Shown in pieces: positions 18,901 to 26,886 of a stretch of 64,000 nucleotides of DNA (within the stretch, counting starts at the first letter, position 1; each line of letters opens with the position of its first letter). The notes under the pieces are model-generated. The model was not told the origin of the DNA. It worked only from the letters and a program-made list of their open reading frames with translations, and did no database searches. The position numbers and the translations under genes were made by a program. This DNA comes from Faecalicatena_A orotica (GTDB taxonomy: Bacteria; Bacillota; Clostridia; Lachnospirales; Lachnospiraceae). Location: the NCBI RefSeq assembly GCF_040545875.1, contig NZ_JBEPMR010000018.1. One strand, given 5' to 3'.

Positions 18901-20013
18901 TTATCCCCTCCAAAACAAATTCGCATGTGTTTCCGCCATGTTTTCAATAGAGTAAGTCTGAATATTTTCAAGCGATTTTTTACTCATTTTCAAAATCTGT
19001 TTTGGGGAAGCAAATACACTATTAATTGCTTTCTCGGTCGCATCAACGTCTCCTGCATTTACAAGATAGCCATTTTCTCCATTTCGAACTAACTCAATTC
19101 CTGCATTACATTGTAAAGTCGTAATAATGGGCAAGGCAAATGACATGGCTTCGTTGATAACGAGTCCCCAGACATCTCCTTTTGTAAGTAGGATAAAAGC
19201 ATCTGCTGCAGCATAAAACAACGCCAACTCTTTTTTTTCTTTGAATCCAATGAAATGTACATATTTCAAATTCTTTTGTTCCTTCCACTGAATAAATTCT
19301 TCCGTTGGCTCATCACCAACAATATATATTCCTATCGTATTATCCAGTCGTTCGGCTACTTTAAGAAGTGTATCGTATCCTTTTCCATATCCACCTTCAT
19401 AGGTGAATCTTCCGACAGACAGAAGTATTTTTTCTTCTGTCATACCCAATTTATTCCTAAGTTTTTTTTTATCAGTAGCTAAATATCGTTTTGCAGAATT
19501 TAAATCATCTTCAGTCAAAGAGGTAAACGGATATACCGATACCTTGTTTCTGTTTGCTCCATAATGAACTAAATAGTCTGTTGCATTTGCCCCAGTACTA
19601 AGCCAGTGGCTTGCTGCACCAATGAAATGGTGTTTAATATGATATTTAATATTTGATTCTTCTGAAACAAAACCGCCATCTGTGCTCAGATAAAAAGGGA
19701 TCTGTTTTATCTGCAAATAGGTAATCGCAATCATGGCAGTAAACGTACTATACATACCAACTACAATTCGATCATATTTCCCCTTTTTTAAATATTTAAT
19801 AATTTCAAGCGATAGGGAATTGTCATCACCTATTTTCTTTCCTTTCAAAAAAATTTCCTTGTAATTACCATTTTTTTCTTCGACCCATTTCTTATTTCGA
19901 TCTCTAGCAGAAGCTCTTTCATATATAACTGTCAAATCACATTTCTTTCCCAACTCTGAAAAAAACAATCGTCTGTAGGGTGCTGGTAAATTCACCAAAA
20001 ACAAAACCTTCAT
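18901..20013 (-). CDS. GT4 glycosyltransferase
   Basis: A 370-residue GT-B group 1 transferase. MKVLFLVNLPAPYRRLFFSE opens the N-domain; LSTDGGFVSEE and IGAASHWLSTG mark the acceptor domain; LLSVGRFTYEGGYGKGYDTL starts the donor domain near residue 195; and DAFILLTKGDVWGLVINEAM supplies the E-x7-E-like donor site near residue 285. GAAGGGA precedes ATG 20013. Gene order and spacing fit the module B operon; there is a 98-base gap to the next gene downstream. Confidence 0.9.
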   Translation of the reverse strand: MKVLFLVNLPAPYRRLFFSELGKKCDLTVIYERASARDRNKKWVEEKNGNYKEIFLKGKKIGDDNSLSLEIIKYLKKGKYDRIVVGMYSTFTAMIAITYLQIKQIPFYLSTDGGFVSEESNIKYHIKHHFIGAASHWLSTGANATDYLVHYGANRNKVSVYPFTSLTEDDLNSAKRYLATDKKKLRNKLGMTEEKILLSVGRFTYEGGYGKGYDTLLKVAERLDNTIGIYIVGDEPTEEFIQWKEQKNLKYVHFIGFKEKKELALFYAAADAFILLTKGDVWGLVINEAMSFALPIITTLQCNAGIELVRNGENGYLVNAGDVDATEKAINSVFASPKQILKMSKKSLENIQTYSIENMAETHANLFWRG

Positions 20014-20046
20014 CTAAAAATCCCTTCATGACTAGAATATATATCA

Positions 20047-21276
20047 TTAATTCATATAGAAAACTTTCTTCATATTCTCCAAATACTGGGTTTCTGTATA
20101 AGCATTAATGATCTTAGTTCTATTATTTCTTCTTATTTGCTCTAAATTAACCAGTGACGTTTCAAGCTGTTCCATTATGCGATTACAGTCAATATTATTA
20201 ACATCAACAACAATTCCATTTTCGCCGTCGGTCACCTCATCTGGTATCCCTCCTACATTTGTAGTAACAACCATCATGCCGTTTCCCATTGCTTCCAAGA
20301 TACTAATAGGTTGCCCCTCATTGCGAGATAAGAGGACAAAAATATCACTCTCTATAAGCAGTTTTCTTTTTTCATTTCCGGTTACAATTCCATGAAATGA
20401 AACAATCTCATTAAGATCCTTTTCCTTTACAAAATTATGAAAATACGCTTCTTCTTCTTTATCAAAAAACTTTCCGGCGAAGTCAAAATGGAACATTTTT
20501 TTGCCGCGCTTTTTCTGCCTTTCTGTCTCAATTTTTGCCATTTCTAACACATCTCTATATCCCTTAGACGGTAAAAAATTTGACAAATATAAGATATGTC
20601 TGATCTTGGTACCTTCTATTGTCTTGGTCATAAAATTCTCCAAACTAAATATTGTAAACAACTTTTTCATATAACATATATTCTGTGTATAGCGTGCTTT
20701 TGTTTTTTTATTCCACCTATAATCATCTGACAAAATTAGAAAGATACAATATTTTTTTAATCAACTTCTCCCTGAATTGTATTTACCTGATAATTCTGAT
20801 TCTGACATCAAATACTGATCATCAACACAATTAGGAACAATAAAAATCTTCTCTTTAGGCAACATGCCTTCAAACATAGGAACAAGACTCTTACCTAAAA
20901 CAATTGCCCCACATAGCTTATTGATTGCTTTATAATTGGCCTTTCTCTGCCAATTATTCATATCTCGATCTACTAATTGTCTGTAATAGCCACCATGCAG
21001 ATGGATAAGGCATTTCTTATGCTGTAACTCCAGTAGCTTAAAAATAACAAGGTCACGGAGATTCCCGCCTTCAGTTTGACTAATAGTAAAATAGAACAGA
21101 TCAGCCTTTGACTTACTGATAGCAATCAAATTCTGGAGGAACTTTTTATTATCAGTGATATTAACTTTTTCAAATTCAAATTCTTCTGAGAGTTCCGAAT
21201 TATATAATGTATCAACAGCTTTGGAGAGACCATGTATAGGCGGCGGAAACTGTGCTATAAAACATATTTTCTTCAT
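20047..21276 (-). pseudogene. GT4 glycosyltransferase split into two halves, chimeric junction
   Basis: The 5' half (ATG 21276 behind GGAGCAGGGA, stop near 20761) encodes an N-domain ending at FIVPNCVDDQYLMSESELSG. The 3' half (20733-20047) encodes the donor domain, beginning before RHILYLSNFLPSKGYRDVLE and containing LSRNEGQPISILEAMGNGM. Together they make one GT4 of normal length, but between them sits extra sequence. Another frame just after the first stop reads KKILYLSNFVR, a second copy of the ILYLSNF strand that opens the donor domain. This looks like recombination between two related GT genes leaving a duplicated overlap. The halves might still be made separately, but I treat the gene as broken. 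Confidence 0.8.
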
Positions 21277-21286
21277 TCCCTGCTCC

Positions 21287-22549
21287 TCACAACTTTAATA
21301 TTTCTTCTGCGTACTTTCGCACGCTAACATCCTTAGTCAGATATTTCTCTAAATACTCTCTACCTTTTTTTCCCATAATTTTTAGGTCATCCATATCCGT
21401 ATTAATAAACATATGAATCTGTTTCTTAATACTCTTATAGTCCTCTGGTTCACAGTAATAACCATTTCCAGAAGTCTCAATCAGCCATTGAACCTCAGAG
21501 CCTTTTTCCAACACTCCAATAACCGGTTTTCCTGCTGCTGCCAAACCGTAATACTTTGAAGGGCAGCTGACACCTTTGATTCCTTTTGCATTTACACACC
21601 AGTGAACATCACCAGCATTTAAGCTGTAAATTAAATTTTTTTTATCCTGATAAGGAATAAACAATACATTATCCAGCTGCTTCTTTTTCTTATAAAGTAA
21701 TAACTTGTCTAATATAGAGCCTGCCCCAACAAACGCAAATATGACCTTTTTCCCGTCTTTGGTCGTAGAATCCTTAAATTCCTCGATAACCTTTATGATA
21801 TTCTCGAGGTCATAGTATAGCCCAATATTGCCGGAATACATGATGACAAATTTATCCGCCAAACCATACTTAACTCGGAAATCAACAACTCCCTTATTTG
21901 TATCCTCTAAGGGATGAATTTCCTTTTCGTCAATCCAGTTATTAATCAAGACACACTTTGGCACTTTTTTCTCTTTAAATCTGTTTTCCAGAGTCTTTAC
22001 TAAGTCATGACCAACTGTGATAACCAGATTGCTGCGCTTACAACTGAACTTGTCAAACCACATCATAGCCTTTAGAATAAACTTGTTCTTACTGTAGCCT
22101 ACGGCTATCGTCTGTTCCGGATTGAAGTCCTGAATGTTGTAAATGAATTTTGCTCGTTTCATCCATTTACCCCAAACACCAAGCAGACCGCCCAGAATCG
22201 GCGGCTGGGAAATAGAGAACACATAATCCTGCTTGCCCACCTTGAATGTGGCTGCCATAGCTCCAAAAAAGTACCCTAGGATGTTCTTGATACGGCTGAT
22301 TTTATTGATCTTGTTAAACTCCGGTACACGGATGCGCAGCACCTTCACACCATTGATTTCTTCCTTATAATATTTCTGGGTTTTATACTTATCTTCAATT
22401 GTTCCAAGGTAGCTCGGCACAACACAAATCACAGTAATATCGAATACATCGAGCATTCCCTCAGCAAGTTCACGGAGGATCTGGCCGGTGGAAGCTATGT
22501 CCGGTATATAATAATGTGCATATATCAGCAGCCTCTTTTTCTCTGCCAT
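21287..22549 (-). CDS. GT4 glycosyltransferase (WcaI-like), island-flanking copy 1
   Basis: A 420-residue GT-B enzyme. I start at ATG 22549 (AEKKRLLIYAHYYIPD), behind AGGGGG, rather than further upstream. Motifs: STGQILRELAEGM, VFSISQPPILGGLLGVWGKW near residue 105, IYNIQDFNPEQT, the donor-domain start FVIMYSGNIGLYYDLENIIK near residue 230, and VSCPSKYYGLAAAGKPVIGV near residue 340. The family resembles colanic-acid WcaI-type fucosyl/sugar transferases. It is a close paralogue of 33184-34452 (most residues identical over the first 150) in inverted orientation, so the two form the outer arms of the structure around the recombinase island. Confidence 0.92.
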   Translation of the reverse strand: MAEKKRLLIYAHYYIPDIASTGQILRELAEGMLDVFDITVICVVPSYLGTIEDKYKTQKYYKEEINGVKVLRIRVPEFNKINKISRIKNILGYFFGAMAATFKVGKQDYVFSISQPPILGGLLGVWGKWMKRAKFIYNIQDFNPEQTIAVGYSKNKFILKAMMWFDKFSCKRSNLVITVGHDLVKTLENRFKEKKVPKCVLINNWIDEKEIHPLEDTNKGVVDFRVKYGLADKFVIMYSGNIGLYYDLENIIKVIEEFKDSTTKDGKKVIFAFVGAGSILDKLLLYKKKKQLDNVLFIPYQDKKNLIYSLNAGDVHWCVNAKGIKGVSCPSKYYGLAAAGKPVIGVLEKGSEVQWLIETSGNGYYCEPEDYKSIKKQIHMFINTDMDDLKIMGKKGREYLEKYLTKDVSVRKYAEEILKL

Positions 22550-22579
22550 ATGTATCCCCCTGTAATTTCTATCCACGAT

Positions 22580-22904
22580 TTAATCTCTTCTGAACAAGTC
22601 GCGTGTATAAAGCTTATCCTTAACATCCTCCAAGCAGTTATCATACCTATTTACAATAATTGCCTGGCTCAGTTCCTTGAACTTCTCCAGATCATTTGCG
22701 ATCTTACTTCTGAAGAAGGTTTCGCCAGCTTTGGGGAGTGTCGTAAATAATCACCGTGGCACCCTTAGCCTTAATACGCTTCATGACACCCTGAGCACTG
22801 CCAGAGATAGTCCTACATAACCAGTATCGGCTACTGCACACAGAGCAAGGCGACAGAGGAAGACCAACTTCACCTGTCGCTTTGTTTAGAACCTTCTGTA
22901 TCAC
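22580..22904 (-). pseudogene. ugd: UDP-glucose 6-dehydrogenase remnant, large internal deletion
   Basis: On the minus strand, a few codons of the Rossmann start (TGYVGLSLAV) are fused at about 22793 directly to the C-terminal part of Ugd (GVMKRIKAKGATVIIYD), which frameshifts and ends DVKDKLYTRDLFRRD at 22580. Ugd is normally about 390-410 residues; roughly 75-80% is missing here. The intact enzyme would oxidise UDP-glucose to UDP-glucuronate. The 5' 160 bp is nearly identical to the second remnant at 32097-33061, while the internal deletions differ, so both decayed separately. It lies between the leader and the GT4 of module B, the usual place of ugd in these operons. Confidence 0.88.
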
Positions 22905-22953
22905 ACAAATCCCCCCTCAGTTCCAAATAATTGTTATTATTGATTCGGAAATA
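22794..22953 (-). repeat. 160-bp leader/ugd-5' block, copy 1 (inverted relative to copy 2)
   Basis: Read on the minus strand, this matches 32048-32207 with the same length and about 6 differences. The block contains the core dyad AATAAT-TGTT-ATTATT (22926-22941). In this copy the GGAGGTAA of copies 2 and 3 is changed to GGAACTGA, weakening the ribosome-site-like element. Identity with the longer 95-bp leader stops at 22953; upstream of that the sequence is unrelated. Confidence 0.9.
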
Positions 22954-23421
22954 ATTACTCTATTGTCCTTTTAATAATGGGATTTTGATTTGATTTATCT
23001 AAGAATAGGAATATCCGCGAAAAGATATGGGAATACTTTATACAATCACTATATTCAAAATACCCCCATACATAATAAATATGACTATATATAAATTATA
23101 GAAATCTGAAAAATCATAGAGTATTTTTAATAAACAGTAAAATTAAGGAAATTCAACATACTATCTCTACAGCACTTACAATTAATAAAGCAACCAATTC
23201 CAACTACGAAGTATATATTGTAACCAAAAGATAACCTTGATATTTATTCACTTTTGCGTCATACTGTTTAAATACGAAAACAGACATCTTAAAATTAAGA
23301 AAACCTCTTACTATTCTTTTAATACTTAGCAATCTTTGCATAACCGTTCATTACATAGACTACTAAGTCCTGATTATGCAGAACGCAACGGAGATTAAGT
23401 GTAAGAGCCGAGGTAATCTAA
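22954..23421. other. AT-rich gap between module B leader and vanZ
   Basis: About 470 bases with no convincing reading frame on either strand. It should hold the promoter for module B (reading left) and for the vanZ-like gene (reading right), but I see no clear -35/-10 pair. It shares no obvious sequence with the region upstream of copy 2 (31760-31989). GAGGTAATCTAA just before 23422 is the vanZ ribosome site. Confidence 0.5.
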
Positions 23422-23919
23422 ATGAGTTATATTATAAACGACATCTTATCGGCAATGAATTATTTACCTATTGGAATTATATGTGGTTTTTTGGGAACAA
23501 CAATGCATTATATTCTAAAAAGTAAGGTAGTCAATAAGAAAACATGTATTCTTGAATTTTTTCTTATTACATATCTCACAGCAGTTCTTTTTATTGCACT
23601 TCTGTCCAGGGAACCTGGTTCTAGAGATATGGTGTCTCTGATTCCATTTTCTACATTTGGAACGACACCCCAGAGCCATGCGTATGTAGTTGAAAATATC
23701 ATTATGTTTATTCCCTTTGGATTTTTGCTGCCACTGCTGTGGGTACGTATGAATAACTTGTATTTCTGCTTATTAACGGCCTTTTTTACAAGTTTAGCAA
23801 TTGAAGTGACACAGGTGATTACAAAGATGGGATATGGACAGACAGATGACGTAATTACAAATGTTCTTGGTGCCGCAGTTGGATTTGGGATATTAAGGAT
23901 TATACAGAAAGTAAAATAA
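23422..23919 (+). CDS. VanZ-like membrane protein
   Basis: A 165-residue protein with about four to five membrane helices and the VanZ-family pattern: ENIIMFIPFGFLLPLLW near residue 95, and IEVTQVITKMGYGQTDDVIT followed by NVLGAAVGFGILRI at the end. VanZ proteins lower teicoplanin binding in enterococci, but most homologues are uncharacterised membrane proteins and common in Firmicutes. The gene stands alone in the island with its own terminator, and no van resistance genes are nearby, so a resistance role is not supported here. Confidence 0.88.
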   Translation: MSYIINDILSAMNYLPIGIICGFLGTTMHYILKSKVVNKKTCILEFFLITYLTAVLFIALLSREPGSRDMVSLIPFSTFGTTPQSHAYVVENIIMFIPFGFLLPLLWVRMNNLYFCLLTAFFTSLAIEVTQVITKMGYGQTDDVITNVLGAAVGFGILRIIQKVK

Positions 23920-23957
23920 AAATACGGGCATGTCGGCAATCGGCATGTCCGTATTTT
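23918..23957 (+). terminator. Rho-independent terminator after vanZ
   Basis: AAAATACGGGCATG pairs with CATGTCCGTATTTT (one G-U pair) around a 10-base loop, ending in a T-rich tail. The A/T-flanked stem is likely bidirectional, serving also the ATPase gene on the opposite strand. Confidence 0.85.
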
Positions 23958-23977
23958 ATCCTCTTAATATAGAAGGT

Positions 23978-25384
23978 TTACTCGTATATTTTTTCATTAA
24001 TATCATCGAAAGAAACCAGCATAGTATCGTTGTGCTGTTCTGCATAGTCTATGGCTTGTTTGGTAAATCCGGATTTTGAAAAAATAATATAATATTTATT
24101 TGTATATTGAAATAATGTGCCCCGTTCTTTCAGAAGTTCAATAACGTCTAAAGCTGCAGGGCTGTTTCGCCATTTACATTCGCAAAAAAGTGCACTCGGT
24201 TCCTGTACAGACATTATATCAATTTCCTCCTGCCGCTTTTTTACCGGATTGTTCCCCCACCAGCGCCCACTGTTCCCTATCGGAAATGGAAGTGCTGTAT
24301 AAATGTCGGGGAGATAAAGGTATTGCTGACAGATTTCTTCAAATACACTCCCCATGAAGTCGTTAAGCTGCGGACGCACCAGTGTTTTATAAATTGTTTC
24401 ACCTATTCCACGTATAATACTGCTCAGATTAGGGCGGACGAAACGATACCAAAACAGAAACATGTTATCATCTAAGTGGTAAAGCGTTTTTTTACTTGAT
24501 GCATTTTCTGTTACCGGGACCTCTTTACTCACGATTCCTAATGTTATGAGTGAAGAAATCTGGTTGCTGCACCCGCTTGTTTCAAGACCGGTTTTCGTAG
24601 CGATCTCATTCATACGGCTGGCGCCGCTGGCAATTGCGGAGATAATAGAATGATACGTCGCCGGCTCTTTCAGCTCCTGCTTCAACAGGTTAGAAGGTTC
24701 ATCAAATAACCGGCCGCTTTCATCGAAGAACAGATTAATAATATTTTCATCCATAGACAGGGAGGAATCAATTCTTGAAAGATATTCAGGAATCCCCCCT
24801 GTTACGCCATATAAAATTGCCTGCTCTTCAGAAGAAAATTCTTCCAGCATGGGCCTGAATTCGAAATAGCTAAATGGATGTATCTTAAACTGTGCAGTTC
24901 TTCTGCCATACAAAGGACTTTTGTAACCAAGCACCTGTTCTTCCATGAAGCTCATAGAGGATCCACACAAAATTAGAAATAATTTGCTGTTTTTCCAACA
25001 TTGGTCGATATGGCTTTGGATCATGGATGAAATAGCAGGATAGGAAGAAGCCAGATAAGGGAATTCATCTATAGCTATAATCAACCGCTCATTTTTATCA
25101 CACAAGCTGTCAATATAATCTAATAGTTTTGCAAAATCTGAAAATTCAGGAAAATGAGATTCCATACCAGTATTAGAAAATAATGCCTTCGAAAATCCCT
25201 GGAGGTTTTCCTTTTTGGTTCCCTCAACGGCCATATAGTATATGCTGTTCTTATCATTTATAAATTCATTAATTAAAGTCGTTTTGCCTACCCGTCTTCT
25301 CCCATAAAAGACAACAAATTCAAACTGGTTGCTTCCATATAACGTGTTTAACTTTTTTAATTCTCGTTCTCTGCCAATAAACAT
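23978..25384 (-). CDS. AAA ATPase with DUF234/PD-(D/E)XK-like C-terminal domain, paralogue 1
   Basis: A 468-residue protein. It begins MFIGRERELKKLNTLY and has Walker A YGRRRVGKTTLI near residue 30 and Walker B LIIAIDEFPYLAS near residue 100, as in ATPase_2 (archaeal-type) P-loop proteins. Next comes a winged-helix region (IATKTGLETSGCSNQISSLI) near residue 265, then a DUF234-type C-terminal domain with QEEIDIMSVQEPSALFCECK, which fits the E-x-D ... E-x-K core of PD-(D/E)XK nuclease folds. Start ATG 25384 behind ATAGGAGA. The family's role is unknown. It is a clear paralogue of 26887-28278 on the other side of the recombinase. Confidence 0.88.
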   Translation of the reverse strand: MFIGRERELKKLNTLYGSNQFEFVVFYGRRRVGKTTLINEFINDKNSIYYMAVEGTKKENLQGFSKALFSNTGMESHFPEFSDFAKLLDYIDSLCDKNERLIIAIDEFPYLASSYPAISSMIQSHIDQCWKNSKLFLILCGSSMSFMEEQVLGYKSPLYGRRTAQFKIHPFSYFEFRPMLEEFSSEEQAILYGVTGGIPEYLSRIDSSLSMDENIINLFFDESGRLFDEPSNLLKQELKEPATYHSIISAIASGASRMNEIATKTGLETSGCSNQISSLITLGIVSKEVPVTENASSKKTLYHLDDNMFLFWYRFVRPNLSSIIRGIGETIYKTLVRPQLNDFMGSVFEEICQQYLYLPDIYTALPFPIGNSGRWWGNNPVKKRQEEIDIMSVQEPSALFCECKWRNSPAALDVIELLKERGTLFQYTNKYYIIFSKSGFTKQAIDYAEQHNDTMLVSFDDINEKIYE

Positions 25385-25697
25385 TAATATATCTCCTATA
25401 ATAAAGCTGCTTTTTATTCTATAGCTGTGTGTCCCATATCACAAGTTAATTGAAGTACATTTTAAATTACTAATTGTATAATTAGTAATTATAAGATGAG
25501 TTTATCATTTTTTATCTTATTATGCAAGAGGAGAACTTGTTAATCCCCCGACCTCTCCGACCTGACGGGTAGATATTTTTCCACTATTTACTTTGATGGT
25601 AATCATGAAATTTCAGAATTCCCATATACTTGTTTGAATTTTCTTGTATTTTCATAAAATAATATAATATGTGTCATATCTCCACATTTTTCCTGTA

Positions 25698-25718
25698 TTC
25701 GTGGCACATTGCCACGAA
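25698..25718. repeat. Perfect 21-bp palindrome upstream of the recombinase
   Basis: TTCGTGGCA-CAT-TGCCACGAA: 9-bp arms and a 3-bp centre. Outside it, CACATTT (25683-25689) and AAATGTG (25717-25723) extend the dyad with an 8-base bulge on one side. It lies in the divergent region between the ATPase and recombinase genes, suiting an operator or a recombinase core site. Confidence 0.7.
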
Positions 25719-25730
25719 ATGTGTAATAAT

Positions 25731-25756
25731 ATATCTGTCACTTTTTTAACAGATAT
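25731..25756. repeat. Second inverted repeat upstream of the recombinase
   Basis: ATATCTGT (25731-25738) and ACAGATAT (25749-25756) with a T-rich 10-base centre. It lies 12 bases after the 21-bp palindrome and about 105 bases before the recombinase start. It may be an operator or a weak terminator/attenuator. Confidence 0.5.
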
Positions 25757-25860
25757 GGGTAATTATTATGAGACAACGTCCTCCGAACATTCGATCGCCA
25801 TGTCCACATTTTTCTTTCTTTATATCCTGCGTTAACATACAAAAGAGAGAGGTGATCATC

Positions 25861-26802
25861 ATGAAATATAACAACAGGCAGCAAATGCTACTCGCCCAGG
25901 AATTTGTAGACGTTCTTTCTATTGAACGGAATTTGGGGGAGAAGACTCTGTATGCCTATAAAAACGATGTCGATAATATGATTAGATGGATTGATCTGCG
26001 CCATTATGATGATTTGAACGATGAAACAGTTATGATGTATTTTTTATATCTCCAAAACGAAATTGAATTATCCTGCCGGAGCATACGCCGAAAGTATGTA
26101 TCTATAAGGCAGTACTGTGATTTTTTAAATAAAACATTGGAAATGAACGAGGTCTTTTTTAAGTTCTCGTCCAGGAAATTTCAAATTCCCCGAAACCTGC
26201 CTAAGACACTTTCCAAAGCAGAGATACAGAGTCTGATTGCTTCAGTAACTGCAGAGTTTCAAAATGTTTCTTCGGATTATCATCGGAGATTGTGCATAAG
26301 GAATATGTGCATCATAGAGCTTCTGTTTTGTCTTGGACTGCGAATTGGAGAAATAGCTGCGCTGGATATTGAAGATTACAATCGGGAGGAGTGTTCTGTT
26401 CTGATTCACGGGAAAGGGAAAAAGGAAAGAATGCTGTTTATCTCATCGCCGGTAGTATGCCAAAAGCTGAATCACTGGCTCATAACGAGGTTGGAAATGA
26501 ATCCACAGGATTCAGCTATGTTTGTGAATAAATCAGGGGGAAGGCTGAGTATTTTTAGTATTGAAAACATTTTTTATAAGTATAGAGAATTGTCAAAGAT
26601 AAATCCCCACTCGACTCCGCATTTTCTGCGCCACAGTTTTGCAACACAATTGCTGAATAACGGTGCCAACATACGTGATGTACAGGAATTAATGGGACAT
26701 AATAGTATCGTGACAACACAGATTTATACAGAAGTATCTTTGAATAGGAAAAGGGAAGTACTGATGAAGTATAATGGGAGAAATTTTATGAATACCGTAT
26801 AG
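25861..26802 (+). CDS. Tyrosine recombinase (XerC/XerD-like)
   Basis: A 313-residue site-specific recombinase. I choose ATG 25861, behind AGAGAGGTGATCATC, over an upstream in-frame ATG at 25768. The N-terminal SAM-like DNA-binding domain covers about residues 8-95. The catalytic domain shows all expected residues: R161 (CLGLRIGEIAALD), K185 (LIHGKGKKER), H254 and R257 (PHFLRHSFATQLL), H280 (ELMGHNSI) and Y289 (TTQIYTEVS). It lies inside the island flanked by inverted leader copies, far from any dif-like context. A DNA-inversion role at the capsule locus is the natural inference; a housekeeping or integrase role is the alternative. Confidence 0.93.
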   Translation: MKYNNRQQMLLAQEFVDVLSIERNLGEKTLYAYKNDVDNMIRWIDLRHYDDLNDETVMMYFLYLQNEIELSCRSIRRKYVSIRQYCDFLNKTLEMNEVFFKFSSRKFQIPRNLPKTLSKAEIQSLIASVTAEFQNVSSDYHRRLCIRNMCIIELLFCLGLRIGEIAALDIEDYNREECSVLIHGKGKKERMLFISSPVVCQKLNHWLITRLEMNPQDSAMFVNKSGGRLSIFSIENIFYKYRELSKINPHSTPHFLRHSFATQLLNNGANIRDVQELMGHNSIVTTQIYTEVSLNRKREVLMKYNGRNFMNTV

Positions 26803-26822
26803 ATGATGGTAATATTGAGTGA

Positions 26823-26865
26823 AAATGGCTGAATGGAGAGGCAGGTAGACTTACCTGCCCCATTT
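26823..26865. terminator. Bidirectional terminator between recombinase and ATPase
   Basis: GGCAGGTA-GACT-TACCTGCC stem, flanked by AAAATGG on the left and CCATTTT on the right, giving an extended symmetric hairpin with A and T tracts. The genes on both sides converge on it. Confidence 0.85.
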
Positions 26866-26886
26866 TGTAAGTGATTTGATGTTATC

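Noticed and set aside
23422..23919. Glycopeptide resistance from the VanZ-like gene
   Set aside because: VanZ homologues are widespread and no vanH/A/X or regulator genes accompany it here.
25768..25860. N-terminal extension of the recombinase from ATG 25768
   Set aside because: The extension is Cys/Phe-rich, unlike Xer N-termini, and ATG 25861 has a good ribosome site and the expected domain start.
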